The position numbers were made by a program, and so were the translations under genes. The notes below the pieces were generated by a model, which saw nothing but the letters and a program-made list of their open reading frames with translations, was not told where the DNA came from and ran no database searches. Below, one piece after another: positions 1-6,903 of a stretch of DNA of 16,495 bases. This DNA is from AWTP1-13 sp044868325 (GTDB lineage: Bacteria > Pseudomonadota > Alphaproteobacteria > Rhizobiales > Hyphomicrobiaceae), in assembly GCA_044868325.1 (NCBI GenBank), contig JBIOWI010000295.1:1-16495 (forward strand). The letters are read 5' to 3'. Position 1 is the stretch's first letter. Each line of letters begins with the position of its first letter.

Positions 1-228
1 CACGGCTTCGCCGTTGACCGCGATACCCTGCCGGCCAACGCCGAGGAGACTCACCGCTCCCTGTTCGACGGCTCCAATTGCGGGCTCCGCCTCAAGAGCA
101 AGCCGGTGTTCTCTGTCCAGTACCACCCGGAGGCTTCGCCGGGCCCCGAGGACAGCCATTACCTGTTCCGCCGCTTCGTGAACCTGATGCGGACGAGGAA
201 AGGGCTGCCGGCAGTGCCTGAGCGGTGA
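1..228 (+). CDS. carA: Carbamoyl-phosphate synthase small subunit, C-terminal end (partial)
   Basis: This is the last 75 codons of the glutaminase subunit of carbamoyl-phosphate synthase, which releases ammonia from glutamine and channels it to the large subunit for pyrimidine and arginine synthesis in the cytoplasm. The reading frame is open from base 1 and ends with TGA at 226-228. The motif FSVQYHPEASPGPEDS carries the His and Glu of the class I glutamine amidotransferase triad; the nucleophilic Cys would lie upstream of the window. The short tail after the conserved FRRFVNLM segment is a normal place for the family to end. The next gene converges on it, so carB is not directly downstream. 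A GC-rich palindrome at 242-271 follows within 15 bases and may end transcription. Confidence 0.93.
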   Translation, partial: HGFAVDRDTLPANAEETHRSLFDGSNCGLRLKSKPVFSVQYHPEASPGPEDSHYLFRRFVNLMRTRKGLPAVPER

Positions 229-241
229 GGTGCCGTAGCTG

Positions 242-271
242 TAGGTTAGGCCCGAAGGGCCGCAACCCAAC
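242..271. repeat. 30-base palindromic repeat between convergent genes, copy 1
   Basis: The core is GTTAGGCCC, GAA, GGGCC followed by a near-complement of the outer part, so either strand can fold into a hairpin. A second copy at 16327-16356 matches at 29 of 30 positions. It fills the gap between carA and the convergent gene ending at 275, which suits a bidirectional terminator, although no T-run follows. Terminator function is inferred. Confidence 0.75.
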
Positions 272-274
272 GCT

Positions 275-673
275 CTACCGCCCGCGCACGTAGTTCCGGA
301 AATGCGGCTTTTCGCGCATCTCCTCGGCGGTCGCGGCGCAGCGGCGGCGGGGGTCCTTGGCGACCCACTCCCGGCCGGCGCGGAACATGAGGCGCATCTG
401 CACCTGGCAGGCGTCGCTCGTGAAGTCGGCGTCGGCGGCATTGAGCTGGGCGAGCGCGCTCATGAACTCGGCCGGGTCCATGGCGCTCAGATTCTCCCGG
501 CACATGCCGGTCGCGACGTAGTGCGTCGCCAGTTCCTGCGCCAGCGCGATCGACTGGAAGCAGCGCGTGCCGGCCGGGGCGCCGGTCATCTCGTTCAGCT
601 CGCGCTGCGCCGCCTCCTGGGCGTGCGCCTGGCCTGCCAGCAACAATCCCGCAACGAGAATCAGCGATCGCAT
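275..673 (-). CDS. Small secreted four-cysteine protein, family not recognised
   Basis: The 132-residue product starts with a clear signal peptide (MRSLILVAGLLLAGQAHA, likely cut before Gln19), so it should act in the periplasm or outside. The mature part has four cysteines (38, 58, 89, 112), enough for two disulfides, and is mostly helix-forming with many Ala, Glu and Arg. I chose ATG at 673 because the signal peptide starts there; the frame stays open upstream to 856 but that stretch is the translated palindromic repeat at 789-854. It runs in the same direction as the secreted lectin-like gene at 1561-884, 210 bases upstream, with a complex hairpin between. Rap1a/Tai-like immunity proteins have a similar build, but I see no convincing motif. 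Confidence 0.8.
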   Translation of the reverse strand: MRSLILVAGLLLAGQAHAQEAAQRELNEMTGAPAGTRCFQSIALAQELATHYVATGMCRENLSAMDPAEFMSALAQLNAADADFTSDACQVQMRLMFRAGREWVAKDPRRRCAATAEEMREKPHFRNYVRGR

Positions 674-769
674 GTGATGAGGCGCTCCGAAGGTCCGGTC
701 TTGATGGCCGCACCATAGCGGGCGCCGGTGGAGAGTCAGCCCGGCACCATGCCGCGGTGCCTGGGGAGT

Positions 770-877
770 CCCTCTCCCCGCTTGCGGCGGGGTCAGACCC
801 CTCGCCTCTACGGCCGAGAGACGCACCGGCGGCAGACGCGAGGGGTCTGACCCCACAAATGCGCGGGGGAGAGGGAG
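770..877. repeat. Nested composite inverted repeat
   Basis: An inner pair of arms, GGGGTCAGACCCCTCGC at 789-805 and its exact reverse complement at 838-854, is separated by 32 bases. Just outside lies a second pair: CCCTCTCCCCGC at 770-781 and GCGGGGGAGAGGG at 863-875, complementary apart from one extra G. The element fills most of the gap between the lectin-like gene and the four-Cys gene. Its inner arm recurs near 1987 and 13902-13996, and its outer arm recurs at 11104-11115. Confidence 0.85.
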
Positions 878-883
878 GGCTGC

Positions 884-1561
884 CTAGTTCGCGGCGAAGC
901 AATAGAACAGGCCGTCGCCACCCGTGGAGCGCAGGTCGGCCTGGCTGCAGCCGCCATCGGGTCCGCGGGAAGGGTGCGATGTGTTCCAGGACTTGGACGG
1001 CGCGTCGTCTCGCAGGCCCATGCGGTCGTGATGGCCGACCATGGCCGCGCCCTTGCCGCTGCTGGTCCAGTTGCCGCAGGTCCGATCCTCGCCGGCTGGA
1101 AACGCCCGGCCGTCGCCGTCGGAACCCGTGAGGATATCGTGCCGGTTGGGCGAGTCTCCGCGGCCGTTGACCGGCTCACCCTTCTCGTTGAGCGCCGTCT
1201 GCTTGCTGATCGTGTTATTGCCCGAGTGGAGGTCGTCGACGCTTGTGGCGATCGCCTCGCCCTTGGCATTGTGCCACGGCCCCTTGCCGATGCGGTCGCG
1301 CGCATTGACGGCCTTGGCGCCGCTCGTTTCCTGGGCGCTCAGATAGGCGCGCCAGTTGGCGATCGTCGAGCCCGCAGCCTTGGCGAGCGCCGTGCAGTGG
1401 GCGTCGGCGCCTTCCAGGCCGCCGAGGTTGGCGCCATTGCCCTTGCCGGCACTGGTGATGAAGAACGTCATGGTGTTCTGCTGGGCGCCGGCGCCGGCGG
1501 CGATGCCGACGGCGATGAGCGCCGTGGAGACGGCGAGCGAAAGACGCATCGTTCTCGTCAT
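884..1561 (-). CDS. Secreted lectin-fold protein (DUF1554/endostatin-like)
   Basis: The 225-residue product has an N-terminal signal peptide ending near AGAGAQ at residues 22-27, so it is exported. The mature part opens with FFITSAGKGNGANLGGLEGA, then Ala-Asp-Ala-His-Cys, the characteristic start of DUF1554/endostatin-related C-type-lectin folds. NWRAYLSAQ (69-77), TCGNWTSS (161-168), WNTSHPS (192-198) and Cys205/Cys221 near the C-terminus also fit. Four cysteines (56, 162, 205, 221) suggest two disulfides. Ligand and role are unknown; related proteins are usually annotated only as lectins. ATG at 1561 is supported by GGAGG six to seven bases upstream. The gene is divergent from the small gene at 1728. 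Confidence 0.85.
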   Translation of the reverse strand: MTRTMRLSLAVSTALIAVGIAAGAGAQQNTMTFFITSAGKGNGANLGGLEGADAHCTALAKAAGSTIANWRAYLSAQETSGAKAVNARDRIGKGPWHNAKGEAIATSVDDLHSGNNTISKQTALNEKGEPVNGRGDSPNRHDILTGSDGDGRAFPAGEDRTCGNWTSSGKGAAMVGHHDRMGLRDDAPSKSWNTSHPSRGPDGGCSQADLRSTGGDGLFYCFAAN

Positions 1562-1678
1562 TGCGATCCTCCGTGTTTGGCCTTTGGGTCGTGGCCTTGC
1601 GGACGGTCCAAGTGCCCGACTGGGACCTTGCTCAGTGAACGATGGAGAGCGCGGTGGTATTCGTCCCGCCGACGCCGC

Positions 1679-1707
1679 TTGGGTTCACGTTTGCGTGGTG
1701 ATAATGT
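1679..1707 (+). promoter_or_regulatory. Weak candidate promoter for the 93-residue gene
   Basis: TTGGGT (1679-1684) is followed by GATAAT (1700-1705) at 15 bases or TAATGT (1702-1707) at 17. The -10 is good but the -35 is poor and spacing is ambiguous. It would start a transcript about 16 bases before ATG 1728. No other clear signal was seen in 1562-1727. Confidence 0.3.
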
Positions 1708-1727
1708 TGCGTCGGGAGCCCGCGAGC

Positions 1728-2009
1728 ATGAGCACCGATCCGCACTGGTCCGACCTGCGCCTCCGCCTGCAGGCGCTGATGCGCGAGGTGTCCGAGGAGA
1801 TCGGCACCTATCCCAGGCCCATCGCGGCTTGCGACGCCCAGTTCAACCACCTCCTCGACTTGCGCCGCAGGCTGCCCGAGGAGCTGGCGCGGCTGGAGGC
1901 TGCGGCCGGCGATCCGTCCACCAGCGTGGAGGCCTTCGTGCGCTCGTCGCCGTGCCGCGAGGAGCTGCTCGCCTCACTGGAGAGCCGGGGTCTGACCCAG
2001 CGGGCCTGA
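1728..2009 (+). CDS. Small conserved-looking cytoplasmic protein, function unknown
   Basis: A 93-residue, mostly helical protein with no signal peptide or membrane segment. Helices rich in Arg, Glu and Leu (9-25 and 39-60, the latter including LLDLRRRLPEELARLEAA) suggest a helical bundle or short coiled coil, and there are two cysteines (35 and 76). Codons are strongly G/C-ending like those of clear genes nearby, so it is probably real. ATG 1728 is preferred over in-frame ATG 1704 because GGGAG lies nine to ten bases before it. The last codons (Gly-Leu-Thr-Gln-Arg-Ala) coincide with a copy of the GGGGTCTGACCC repeat, so the repeat appears to have supplied the present C-terminus. I do not recognise the family. 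Confidence 0.7.
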   Translation: MSTDPHWSDLRLRLQALMREVSEEIGTYPRPIAACDAQFNHLLDLRRRLPEELARLEAAAGDPSTSVEAFVRSSPCREELLASLESRGLTQRA

Positions 2010-2013
2010 CCCC
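1987..2013. repeat. Degenerate pair of GGGGTCTGACCCC repeats at a gene end
   Basis: GGGGTCTGACCC (1987-1998) is followed by the weaker GGGCCTGACCCC (2002-2013). They overlap the last codons and stop of the 93-residue gene and reach into the 46-base gap before the convergent acylase stop. They belong to the same family as 789-854 and 13902-13996. Confidence 0.65.
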
Positions 2014-2055
2014 ATGGCGCGGTTGCAAGGGGAACCGACTCGCTGCCTCTGTCCT

Positions 2056-4515
2056 CTACTTCGGCGTCAGCGTCCACGTGCCCAGAGTTGCCGCCTCGAT
2101 CGCCTCGCGCTTGGTCGGGATCTCGATGTACTCGCCCCTGGACCAGCGCACCGCGAACGAGCGGTAGAACGGCGAGAGCGGGTTGCCGGACTGGCCGGTG
2201 GTGTGGATGAAGAGCGAGCGGTCGAGGTCGGCGAGGTCGTAGATGGCGCGGAAGCTCGCCGCGTGGCGGTTGGCGAAGGGCGGCTCGGCGCCGAAGTCGG
2301 CCTGGCCGCGATTGAGCGTATAGTTCCCGCCGCCGCTCGGCACCTCCACGTTGAAGTACGGAGCGAGGCCGCCCACCAGCCCGAACGGGCGGTGCTCGCT
2401 GAAGGCGGCGTGCGCCTGCCCCCAGCGCCACTTGGAGCGGTCGCCGCCGTAGCGCAGCTGGAGGTCGTGCAGGGCGCGGTTGAGCGCGCCGGCGAGCACG
2501 GCGCCGCAGCTTTCGCGATCCGGCGTGGTGCGGTCGTCGCACCAGTCGCGCGAGGTGGCGCGGCCCTCCAGCAGTCGTATGAGCGCCGTGGCGCGATAGC
2601 CGAGATAGCGGTCGAACGCCGGCCCCAGGTCGTCGCGGTAGATGGCGCGCACGGCCTCGCGCATCCAGGCCGTGAAGATGAGCGGCTCGGCACGGTCGGC
2701 CTGCATGGTGGCGTCCCAGACGGTGAGCTGGTCCAGTAAACCGTGCTCGACGGAGCCCCCCGCTTGCGCCGCAGCGATCAAAAGAGGCTGCAGCTTGACG
2801 ACGGCGAGCGACAGCACGTCGGTCTGGGCGGCGCGCATGCTCGCCATGTCGTGCTTGTCGGCATCGAAGACGAGCTGGTTGACGCGCTGCTGCCGGAAGG
2901 AAGGGTCCCAGTCGTAGGTGAGGTGGTGTGGGTAGTCGGGCTCGACCATGCGCGCGTTGGCCGTGCCGATGGCGCCCACGTTGGGGTTGTCCTCCCGCGG
3001 CAGGCTCTCGAACTTGAGATAGCCCTTCCAGTCGTAGGCGGCGTCCCAGCCCGGCACCGGCGCCCGGCCGGCCACCTTGTTGGCGGGGTCGCGCACCGGC
3101 ACGCGGCCCGGCGCGATCATGCCGATGCGGCCCGAGGTGTCGGCCACCACCATGCTCTGCATGGGCACCACGAACAGCCGCATGCGCTCCATATAGTCGG
3201 CCACGCTCTGCAGGGACGGGTCGAACAGGCCGGCGGCGATCGTGGTGTCGTCGTCGCTGAGCGCGGTCCAGCGCAGCGCCGCCACGTGGTTGGCGTCGAG
3301 CAGGCTCTCGAGGTTGCGGTAGAAGCCCGGCAGCACGGGGCCGTGCCGGGTGCGCCGCCGCTCCACCTTGCGCGCACCCGCGCCCTTCACCGCGATGGTC
3401 ATCTCCTCGACCGAGAAGGGCAGCCAGCCCTCGGGGGTGAGATACTCGCGCGGGTTGTTCGGGTTCACCTTCTCGATGAAGATGTCCTCCACGTCTGGGC
3501 CCGTATTGGTGAAGCCCCACGCGACGTTGTCGCCGCGGCCGAGCACGATCAGCGGCACGCCGGGCAGGCTGGCGCCGGCAGCGTTGGCGGTGCTGCCGCC
3601 GGGAAGCTGCAGGGCGAGGTGCGCGAGGTACCAGACCGCCGGGGCCTCCAGCTTGAGGTGCGGGTCGTTGGCGAGCAGCGGCTTGCCCGAGCGCGTGCGC
3701 GCGCCCGAGACCACCCAGTTGTTCGATGCCCCGGTGCCGATCGTCTCGCCGAGGAGGCCCTCGAACAGGTCCGAGGCGTCCGCCCGGCGCGTGGGCGCGG
3801 CGTTCCGGTTCAGGGGGTAGAGCTCCGCGATCTCGGGCAGGGGCGGCGGCTTGTCGGCCGCATCGAGGGGCATCAGGTCCTCGATCTCGGCCGAGTTGAG
3901 GCCCTGCGCGGCCAGGGTGAGGCGCAGGATCTCCTGGTTGATGTTCATGGACAGCGACAGCGCCATCAGCTTGATGATGGCAACGCTGTCGGCGGGGCGC
4001 CACGGCTCCGGCTGGTGTCTCAGCAGGAGGAGCTCGGGCGGCAGGCGAGGCTCCAGCAATCCCACAGGGCGCCTCAGGAAGGCGTTGACGCCGCGGGCAT
4101 ACGCCTCCAGCGCTTTGGTCCCCTCGGCGGGGAGCGTGGAGAGCGAGCGCTCGGCATGGCCGTAGAGATCGAGCGTGCGCAGGAACACGTCCGCGCCAAA
4201 GGTGCGCTCGCCGAAGATCTCCGACAGGCGCCCCTGGCCGGTGCGGCGGTTCATCTCCATCTGCCACAGCCGGTCCTGGGCGTGCACGAAGCCCAGCGCC
4301 ATGTAGAGATCGTCGCTGGTGTTGGCGAAGATGTGGGGCACGCCCTCGCGGTCGCGCACCACCTGCACCGGCTCGGACAGGCCGGGGATGGCGAGGGTGC
4401 CCGACGGCGCGGGCACCGTGTTGCGCAACGCCGCATAGCCGATGCCGGCGGCGACGACGGCAAGGCCGAGGAGGCCCAGGAGGCCGAAGCTGGCCCATTT
4501 GAGGATGCGCTTCAT
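2056..4515 (-). CDS. Penicillin acylase family N-terminal-nucleophile hydrolase
   Basis: This 819-residue protein has the layout of the penicillin/cephalosporin/acyl-homoserine-lactone acylase family, which cleaves amide bonds after self-processing into alpha and beta chains. A hydrophobic segment (about 9-30) should export or anchor it. The alpha region has the family stretch VVRDREGVPHIFANTSDDLY (52-71) and GFVHAQDRLWQMEMNRR. The predicted beta-chain nucleophile is Ser264 in GASNNWVVSG, followed by LLANDPHL and later FTNTGPDVED. The substrate cannot be told from sequence. ATG 4515 lies 16 bases after the stop of the gene at 4918-4532 and has no Shine-Dalgarno, so translation is probably coupled. 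It is the last gene of the caspase/HEPN group. An upstream in-frame extension to 4575 overlaps that neighbour and is unlikely. Confidence 0.9.
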   Translation of the reverse strand: MKRILKWASFGLLGLLGLAVVAAGIGYAALRNTVPAPSGTLAIPGLSEPVQVVRDREGVPHIFANTSDDLYMALGFVHAQDRLWQMEMNRRTGQGRLSEIFGERTFGADVFLRTLDLYGHAERSLSTLPAEGTKALEAYARGVNAFLRRPVGLLEPRLPPELLLLRHQPEPWRPADSVAIIKLMALSLSMNINQEILRLTLAAQGLNSAEIEDLMPLDAADKPPPLPEIAELYPLNRNAAPTRRADASDLFEGLLGETIGTGASNNWVVSGARTRSGKPLLANDPHLKLEAPAVWYLAHLALQLPGGSTANAAGASLPGVPLIVLGRGDNVAWGFTNTGPDVEDIFIEKVNPNNPREYLTPEGWLPFSVEEMTIAVKGAGARKVERRRTRHGPVLPGFYRNLESLLDANHVAALRWTALSDDDTTIAAGLFDPSLQSVADYMERMRLFVVPMQSMVVADTSGRIGMIAPGRVPVRDPANKVAGRAPVPGWDAAYDWKGYLKFESLPREDNPNVGAIGTANARMVEPDYPHHLTYDWDPSFRQQRVNQLVFDADKHDMASMRAAQTDVLSLAVVKLQPLLIAAAQAGGSVEHGLLDQLTVWDATMQADRAEPLIFTAWMREAVRAIYRDDLGPAFDRYLGYRATALIRLLEGRATSRDWCDDRTTPDRESCGAVLAGALNRALHDLQLRYGGDRSKWRWGQAHAAFSEHRPFGLVGGLAPYFNVEVPSGGGNYTLNRGQADFGAEPPFANRHAASFRAIYDLADLDRSLFIHTTGQSGNPLSPFYRSFAVRWSRGEYIEIPTKREAIEAATLGTWTLTPK

Positions 4516-4531
4516 GGCAGGAGGACTGGCA

Positions 4532-4918
4532 TCATGCCGCGGTCCGGTAGATAAGGGTGTCCTCGATAACAACACCGTGATCGCCGATGTTGTGCCTCAT
4601 GCGAACGTTGGCGAGACCTTTCACGTCGATGAGTGATTTCACCGCCTGCACGGTGCGGTTCTGGGGTACTTCGAGCCGAATTCGTGGCAAGTCCAAAACC
4701 TCTCTATCAGTCACCTTGGTTATTATATCGAGAACCGTCATGTAGGCCTTCTGAAGGTCTATCCCCGCGCGAGGCGTCGCAATCCAGAGGCTCCACCGCT
4801 CAAAGTTGCCATCGTAGAGCCAGAATGCGGCGTCGACAGGAAAGCCAGCATTGTCCAATGCTTCGATGACGTTGCGGCCAGCTGCGATGTCCTCGCCTAC
4901 CAGTATTTCTGCAGCCAT
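4532..4918 (-). CDS. Uncharacterised partner of HEPN protein
   Basis: A 128-residue soluble protein with no signal peptide. It begins with an acidic, helical segment (GEDIAAGRNVIEALDNAGFP, 8-27) and a beta-like stretch (AAFWLYDGNFERWSLWIATP, 30-49), then a helix (DLQKAYMTVLDIITKV) and a beta-rich end. My impression is that similar small proteins sit beside HEPN genes in other bacteria, but I know no assigned function. It lacks the GS-x-D nucleotidyltransferase motif of classical MNT antitoxins. Its start overlaps the HEPN gene by 22 bases, a sign of co-translation. GC is low for this genome: 26 of 60 bases at 4681-4740, against 46 of 60 at 2401-2460 in the next gene, which points to transfer. 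An antitoxin or HEPN regulator role is inferred from context only. Confidence 0.75.
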   Translation of the reverse strand: MAAEILVGEDIAAGRNVIEALDNAGFPVDAAFWLYDGNFERWSLWIATPRAGIDLQKAYMTVLDIITKVTDREVLDLPRIRLEVPQNRTVQAVKSLIDVKGLANVRMRHNIGDHGVVIEDTLIYRTAA

Positions 4919-5319
4919 GGGAGGATTCCTGCTGACGACTCGCCAACCGCCCTGACGAGGGCCGTACTGAGCTGACGATCGATTATCTCATAACGGCTCT
5001 CAACGCTCCACGCGCCGACAATCGACCAATTCGTATTGAATCTAGCACTGGCTCGGCGCGCACGATCCAATTCTACTCTCAAATTGGCCACCCCCACGAG
5101 CCTATCAAGGTCGTGGTGATAGACGTCGCGGAAGAAGCCCGGTTCCGGCAGGACGTGACGCTCGATCCGCCGGACGATGATCGCTTTCAGAGCGAATTCG
5201 ACAGCATAGCCGGCGAGGTAATAGGCGCTGGCATCCCGGCGCCGCCGGAGCAGCAGCCGCGCGTCGTCGAGCCGGGCGAGGGCCAGCGCCTGGAGATCGG
5301 CGCGGCTGATGGCCGCCAT
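4897..5319 (-). CDS. HEPN domain protein
   Basis: A 140-residue all-helical protein. The segment ARLDDARLLLRRRRDASAYY (15-34), then LAGYAVEFALKAIIVRR (35-51), is the typical first helical hairpin of HEPN domains, many of which are metal-independent RNases in toxin-antitoxin, abortive infection and CRISPR systems. RDVYHH (64-69) fits the catalytic R-x4-H pattern, followed by DLDRLV as in the common HDL variant; whether it cuts RNA is unproven. ATG 5319 lies 12 bases after the caspase gene stop and the 3' end overlaps the partner gene by 22 bases. Upstream GGGGGG is a weak ribosome site. GC falls through the gene (29 of 60 at 4981-5040), unlike the caspase gene. Confidence 0.82.
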   Translation of the reverse strand: MAAISRADLQALALARLDDARLLLRRRRDASAYYLAGYAVEFALKAIIVRRIERHVLPEPGFFRDVYHHDLDRLVGVANLRVELDRARRASARFNTNWSIVGAWSVESRYEIIDRQLSTALVRAVGESSAGILPWLQKYW

Positions 5320-5331
5320 GAGCCCCCCGCC

Positions 5332-6525
5332 CTATTTGCCGGGGTTCGCCGCTCCCACCTCCTCCTCAAGCTTGCCGATCTGCTCGCGCAGGGTCTTCCG
5401 TTGCGCGGCGCGTCCGCCGATGCGGATATTGATCGTGCCGATCTCGCGGTTCACGAGCTCGCGGCTGGTGAAGTCGTTGGCGGAGCCATATTTGCGTTGG
5501 GTCTCGAAGATGAGCTGCTGGTCCTGGCGGTTCGCCTCGTCGAGCTGGCGCAGGCGCTCCTTGAGCTGGGACAGCTCGACGAGGCGCACGGTCTGCTGCG
5601 GATCGGTCTTGCGCTTCAGCTCGTCCTCCAGGCGCCTGATGCGCTCCTGCAGAGCCTCGCTGTCGGCCTGCGGGGCGGACGGCGGCGTCTTGGGCAGCAT
5701 GGCCGGTGCCGATGCGAGGTGGAAATAGAAGTCCCCGGTCAGCGCCGAGTGGTCCCAGGGCACTTGGCGGTTGCGGGTGGCGGCCAGTACGTCCTTGCGC
5801 ACGTCGATCATGACCGCGGTGAGGTTCTTGCCGGGCGCCTTGACCGCCTTGGCCAAAGCTGCGGTGAAGGGCGAGTTGCGACCCTCCCCGTCCTGGGCCA
5901 CCTCGCCCGGCTTGGTGGCATAGGCGATGAAGGTGCCGACGCCCGCCTGGACCTCGGCGAGCCCCCGGCCCACGCCGGCCGAGCGCGTGCCCATGCTGCG
6001 GACCAGGTTGCGGGCCAGCGGGTTGTCGCGGCAGGCGTCGAGGAAGAGGATGTTGGTTCTGCCCTCGCGGCCGATCTCCATCTGGCGCATGACGAAGTCG
6101 AGCCCTACGCTCTCGAACTCCAGATCGCGCTCGCTCTGCAGCTGGGCATCCGTGGGGATGAGGTAGTTGCGCAGCCCCACCTGCAGGCCGTGCCCCGCAT
6201 AGTAGAGGATGCCCGTGTCGGCGTCGGCAAGAGCACGGGAGAACTCGCGCAGCTTGGCATCGAAGCCGCGCCTGTCGAGGTCGAGCCCCAGGATCACGTC
6301 GATGCCGACCGCCTTGAGGGCCGCCGCCATGTCGCGGGCGTCGTTGGCCGGATTGGCCAGGCGGCCGGCGTGGGTGTAGGCGGCATTACCGATCACCAGC
6401 GCCACGCGCTTCTGGGCTGCGGCCGGCTGGGCCAGCGCCACCGCGGCGAGCAGGCCGGCGAGGTAGAGCGAGATGCCGGAAAGGCAGAAGCCGGCCAGAC
6501 GACGCCGGCGCGCTAGGCGCGACAT
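5332..6525 (-). CDS. Exported caspase-family (peptidase C14) protein with C-terminal coiled coil
   Basis: A 397-residue protein with an arginine-rich start and hydrophobic stretch ending at AQPAAAQ (32-38), a signal peptide that sends it to the periplasm. The caspase p20-like domain starts at RVALVIGNAAY (40-50) and holds the catalytic dyad: His112 in YYAGHG and Cys165 in LFLDACRDNP. Such orthocaspases usually cut after Arg or Lys. After about residue 275 a Pro/Ala linker leads to a charged heptad-rich region (about 288-345 and 372-391) likely to form coiled coil. ATG 6525 has GGAGGGG eight bases upstream; TTG at 6540 overlaps that site and is rejected. It heads the group continuing into the HEPN gene 12 bases downstream. 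With an exported caspase and a cytoplasmic HEPN, a direct pathway is not assured. Confidence 0.9.
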   Translation of the reverse strand: MSRLARRRRLAGFCLSGISLYLAGLLAAVALAQPAAAQKRVALVIGNAAYTHAGRLANPANDARDMAAALKAVGIDVILGLDLDRRGFDAKLREFSRALADADTGILYYAGHGLQVGLRNYLIPTDAQLQSERDLEFESVGLDFVMRQMEIGREGRTNILFLDACRDNPLARNLVRSMGTRSAGVGRGLAEVQAGVGTFIAYATKPGEVAQDGEGRNSPFTAALAKAVKAPGKNLTAVMIDVRKDVLAATRNRQVPWDHSALTGDFYFHLASAPAMLPKTPPSAPQADSEALQERIRRLEDELKRKTDPQQTVRLVELSQLKERLRQLDEANRQDQQLIFETQRKYGSANDFTSRELVNREIGTINIRIGGRAAQRKTLREQIGKLEEEVGAANPGK

Positions 6526-6581
6526 GGGCAACCCCTCCAAATTTTAAGCCCCCTGCGGGCGCGCATCAGGCGCGGCGATTT

Positions 6582-6601
6582 CGGCCGTTCCAAGACGGCC
6601 G
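6582..6601 (-). terminator. Hairpin after the AbiEii-like gene pair
   Basis: CGGCCGT and ACGGCCG form a perfect 7-base-pair stem with a 6-base loop, starting ten bases after the stop of the small partner gene on minus. The following minus-strand bases (AAATC) are only slightly T-rich, so it may attenuate rather than fully stop transcription into the caspase gene. Confidence 0.5.
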
Positions 6602-6610
6602 GGGCGATGT

Positions 6611-6901
6611 CTACCCCAGCCGGCGCCGCGGTGCCGGCGGCGCGGGAACCCGCCCAATCTTGGCGTTCCAGTAGGCCCACGAGCGGGCATCGATGATCCC
6701 CGGCGGAGCGTTATCGATGGCCTCGCGCAGACCGTCCACGCCGATGTGGCCGAGGAGCAGCGCCATGTCCTGATCGGTGGAATGCTTCATGGCGTAGGCC
6801 ATGAGCTCGATCGGATTGCCGAGAGCCTCCTCCGGAGGCTTGAACCAGACGATGCGGCGGGCGGCGGCGAGGAGGGCCGGCGTGGGGGGGAATGGCTTCA
6901 T
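6611..6901 (-). CDS. Small partner of AbiEii-like nucleotidyltransferase
   Basis: A 96-residue cytoplasmic protein. FKPPEEALGNPIELMAYAMK (25-44) and the C-terminal LREAIDNAPPGIIDARSWAY (58-77) resemble a family I have seen beside AbiEii/AbiGii-type nucleotidyltransferase genes in diverse bacteria. By position it is the likely antitoxin or regulator, although no DNA-binding motif is evident and I know of no experimental function. The end is rich in Pro and Arg. ATG 6901 lies two bases after the TAG of the nucleotidyltransferase gene, so the two are almost certainly translated together. Unlike classical abiEi, it is encoded downstream and is much shorter. Confidence 0.8.
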   Translation of the reverse strand: MKPFPPTPALLAAARRIVWFKPPEEALGNPIELMAYAMKHSTDQDMALLLGHIGVDGLREAIDNAPPGIIDARSWAYWNAKIGRVPAPPAPRRRLG

Positions 6902-6903
6902 GT

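Noticed and set aside
2743..4554. Open frame of 603 codons on plus
   Set aside because: It is the antisense of the acylase gene; composition is Arg/Gly/Val-rich with no recognisable family, typical of GC-rich shadow frames.
5113..6516. Open frame of 467 codons on plus
   Set aside because: Antisense of the caspase gene and part of HEPN; the minus-strand frame carries the catalytic motifs and signal peptide.
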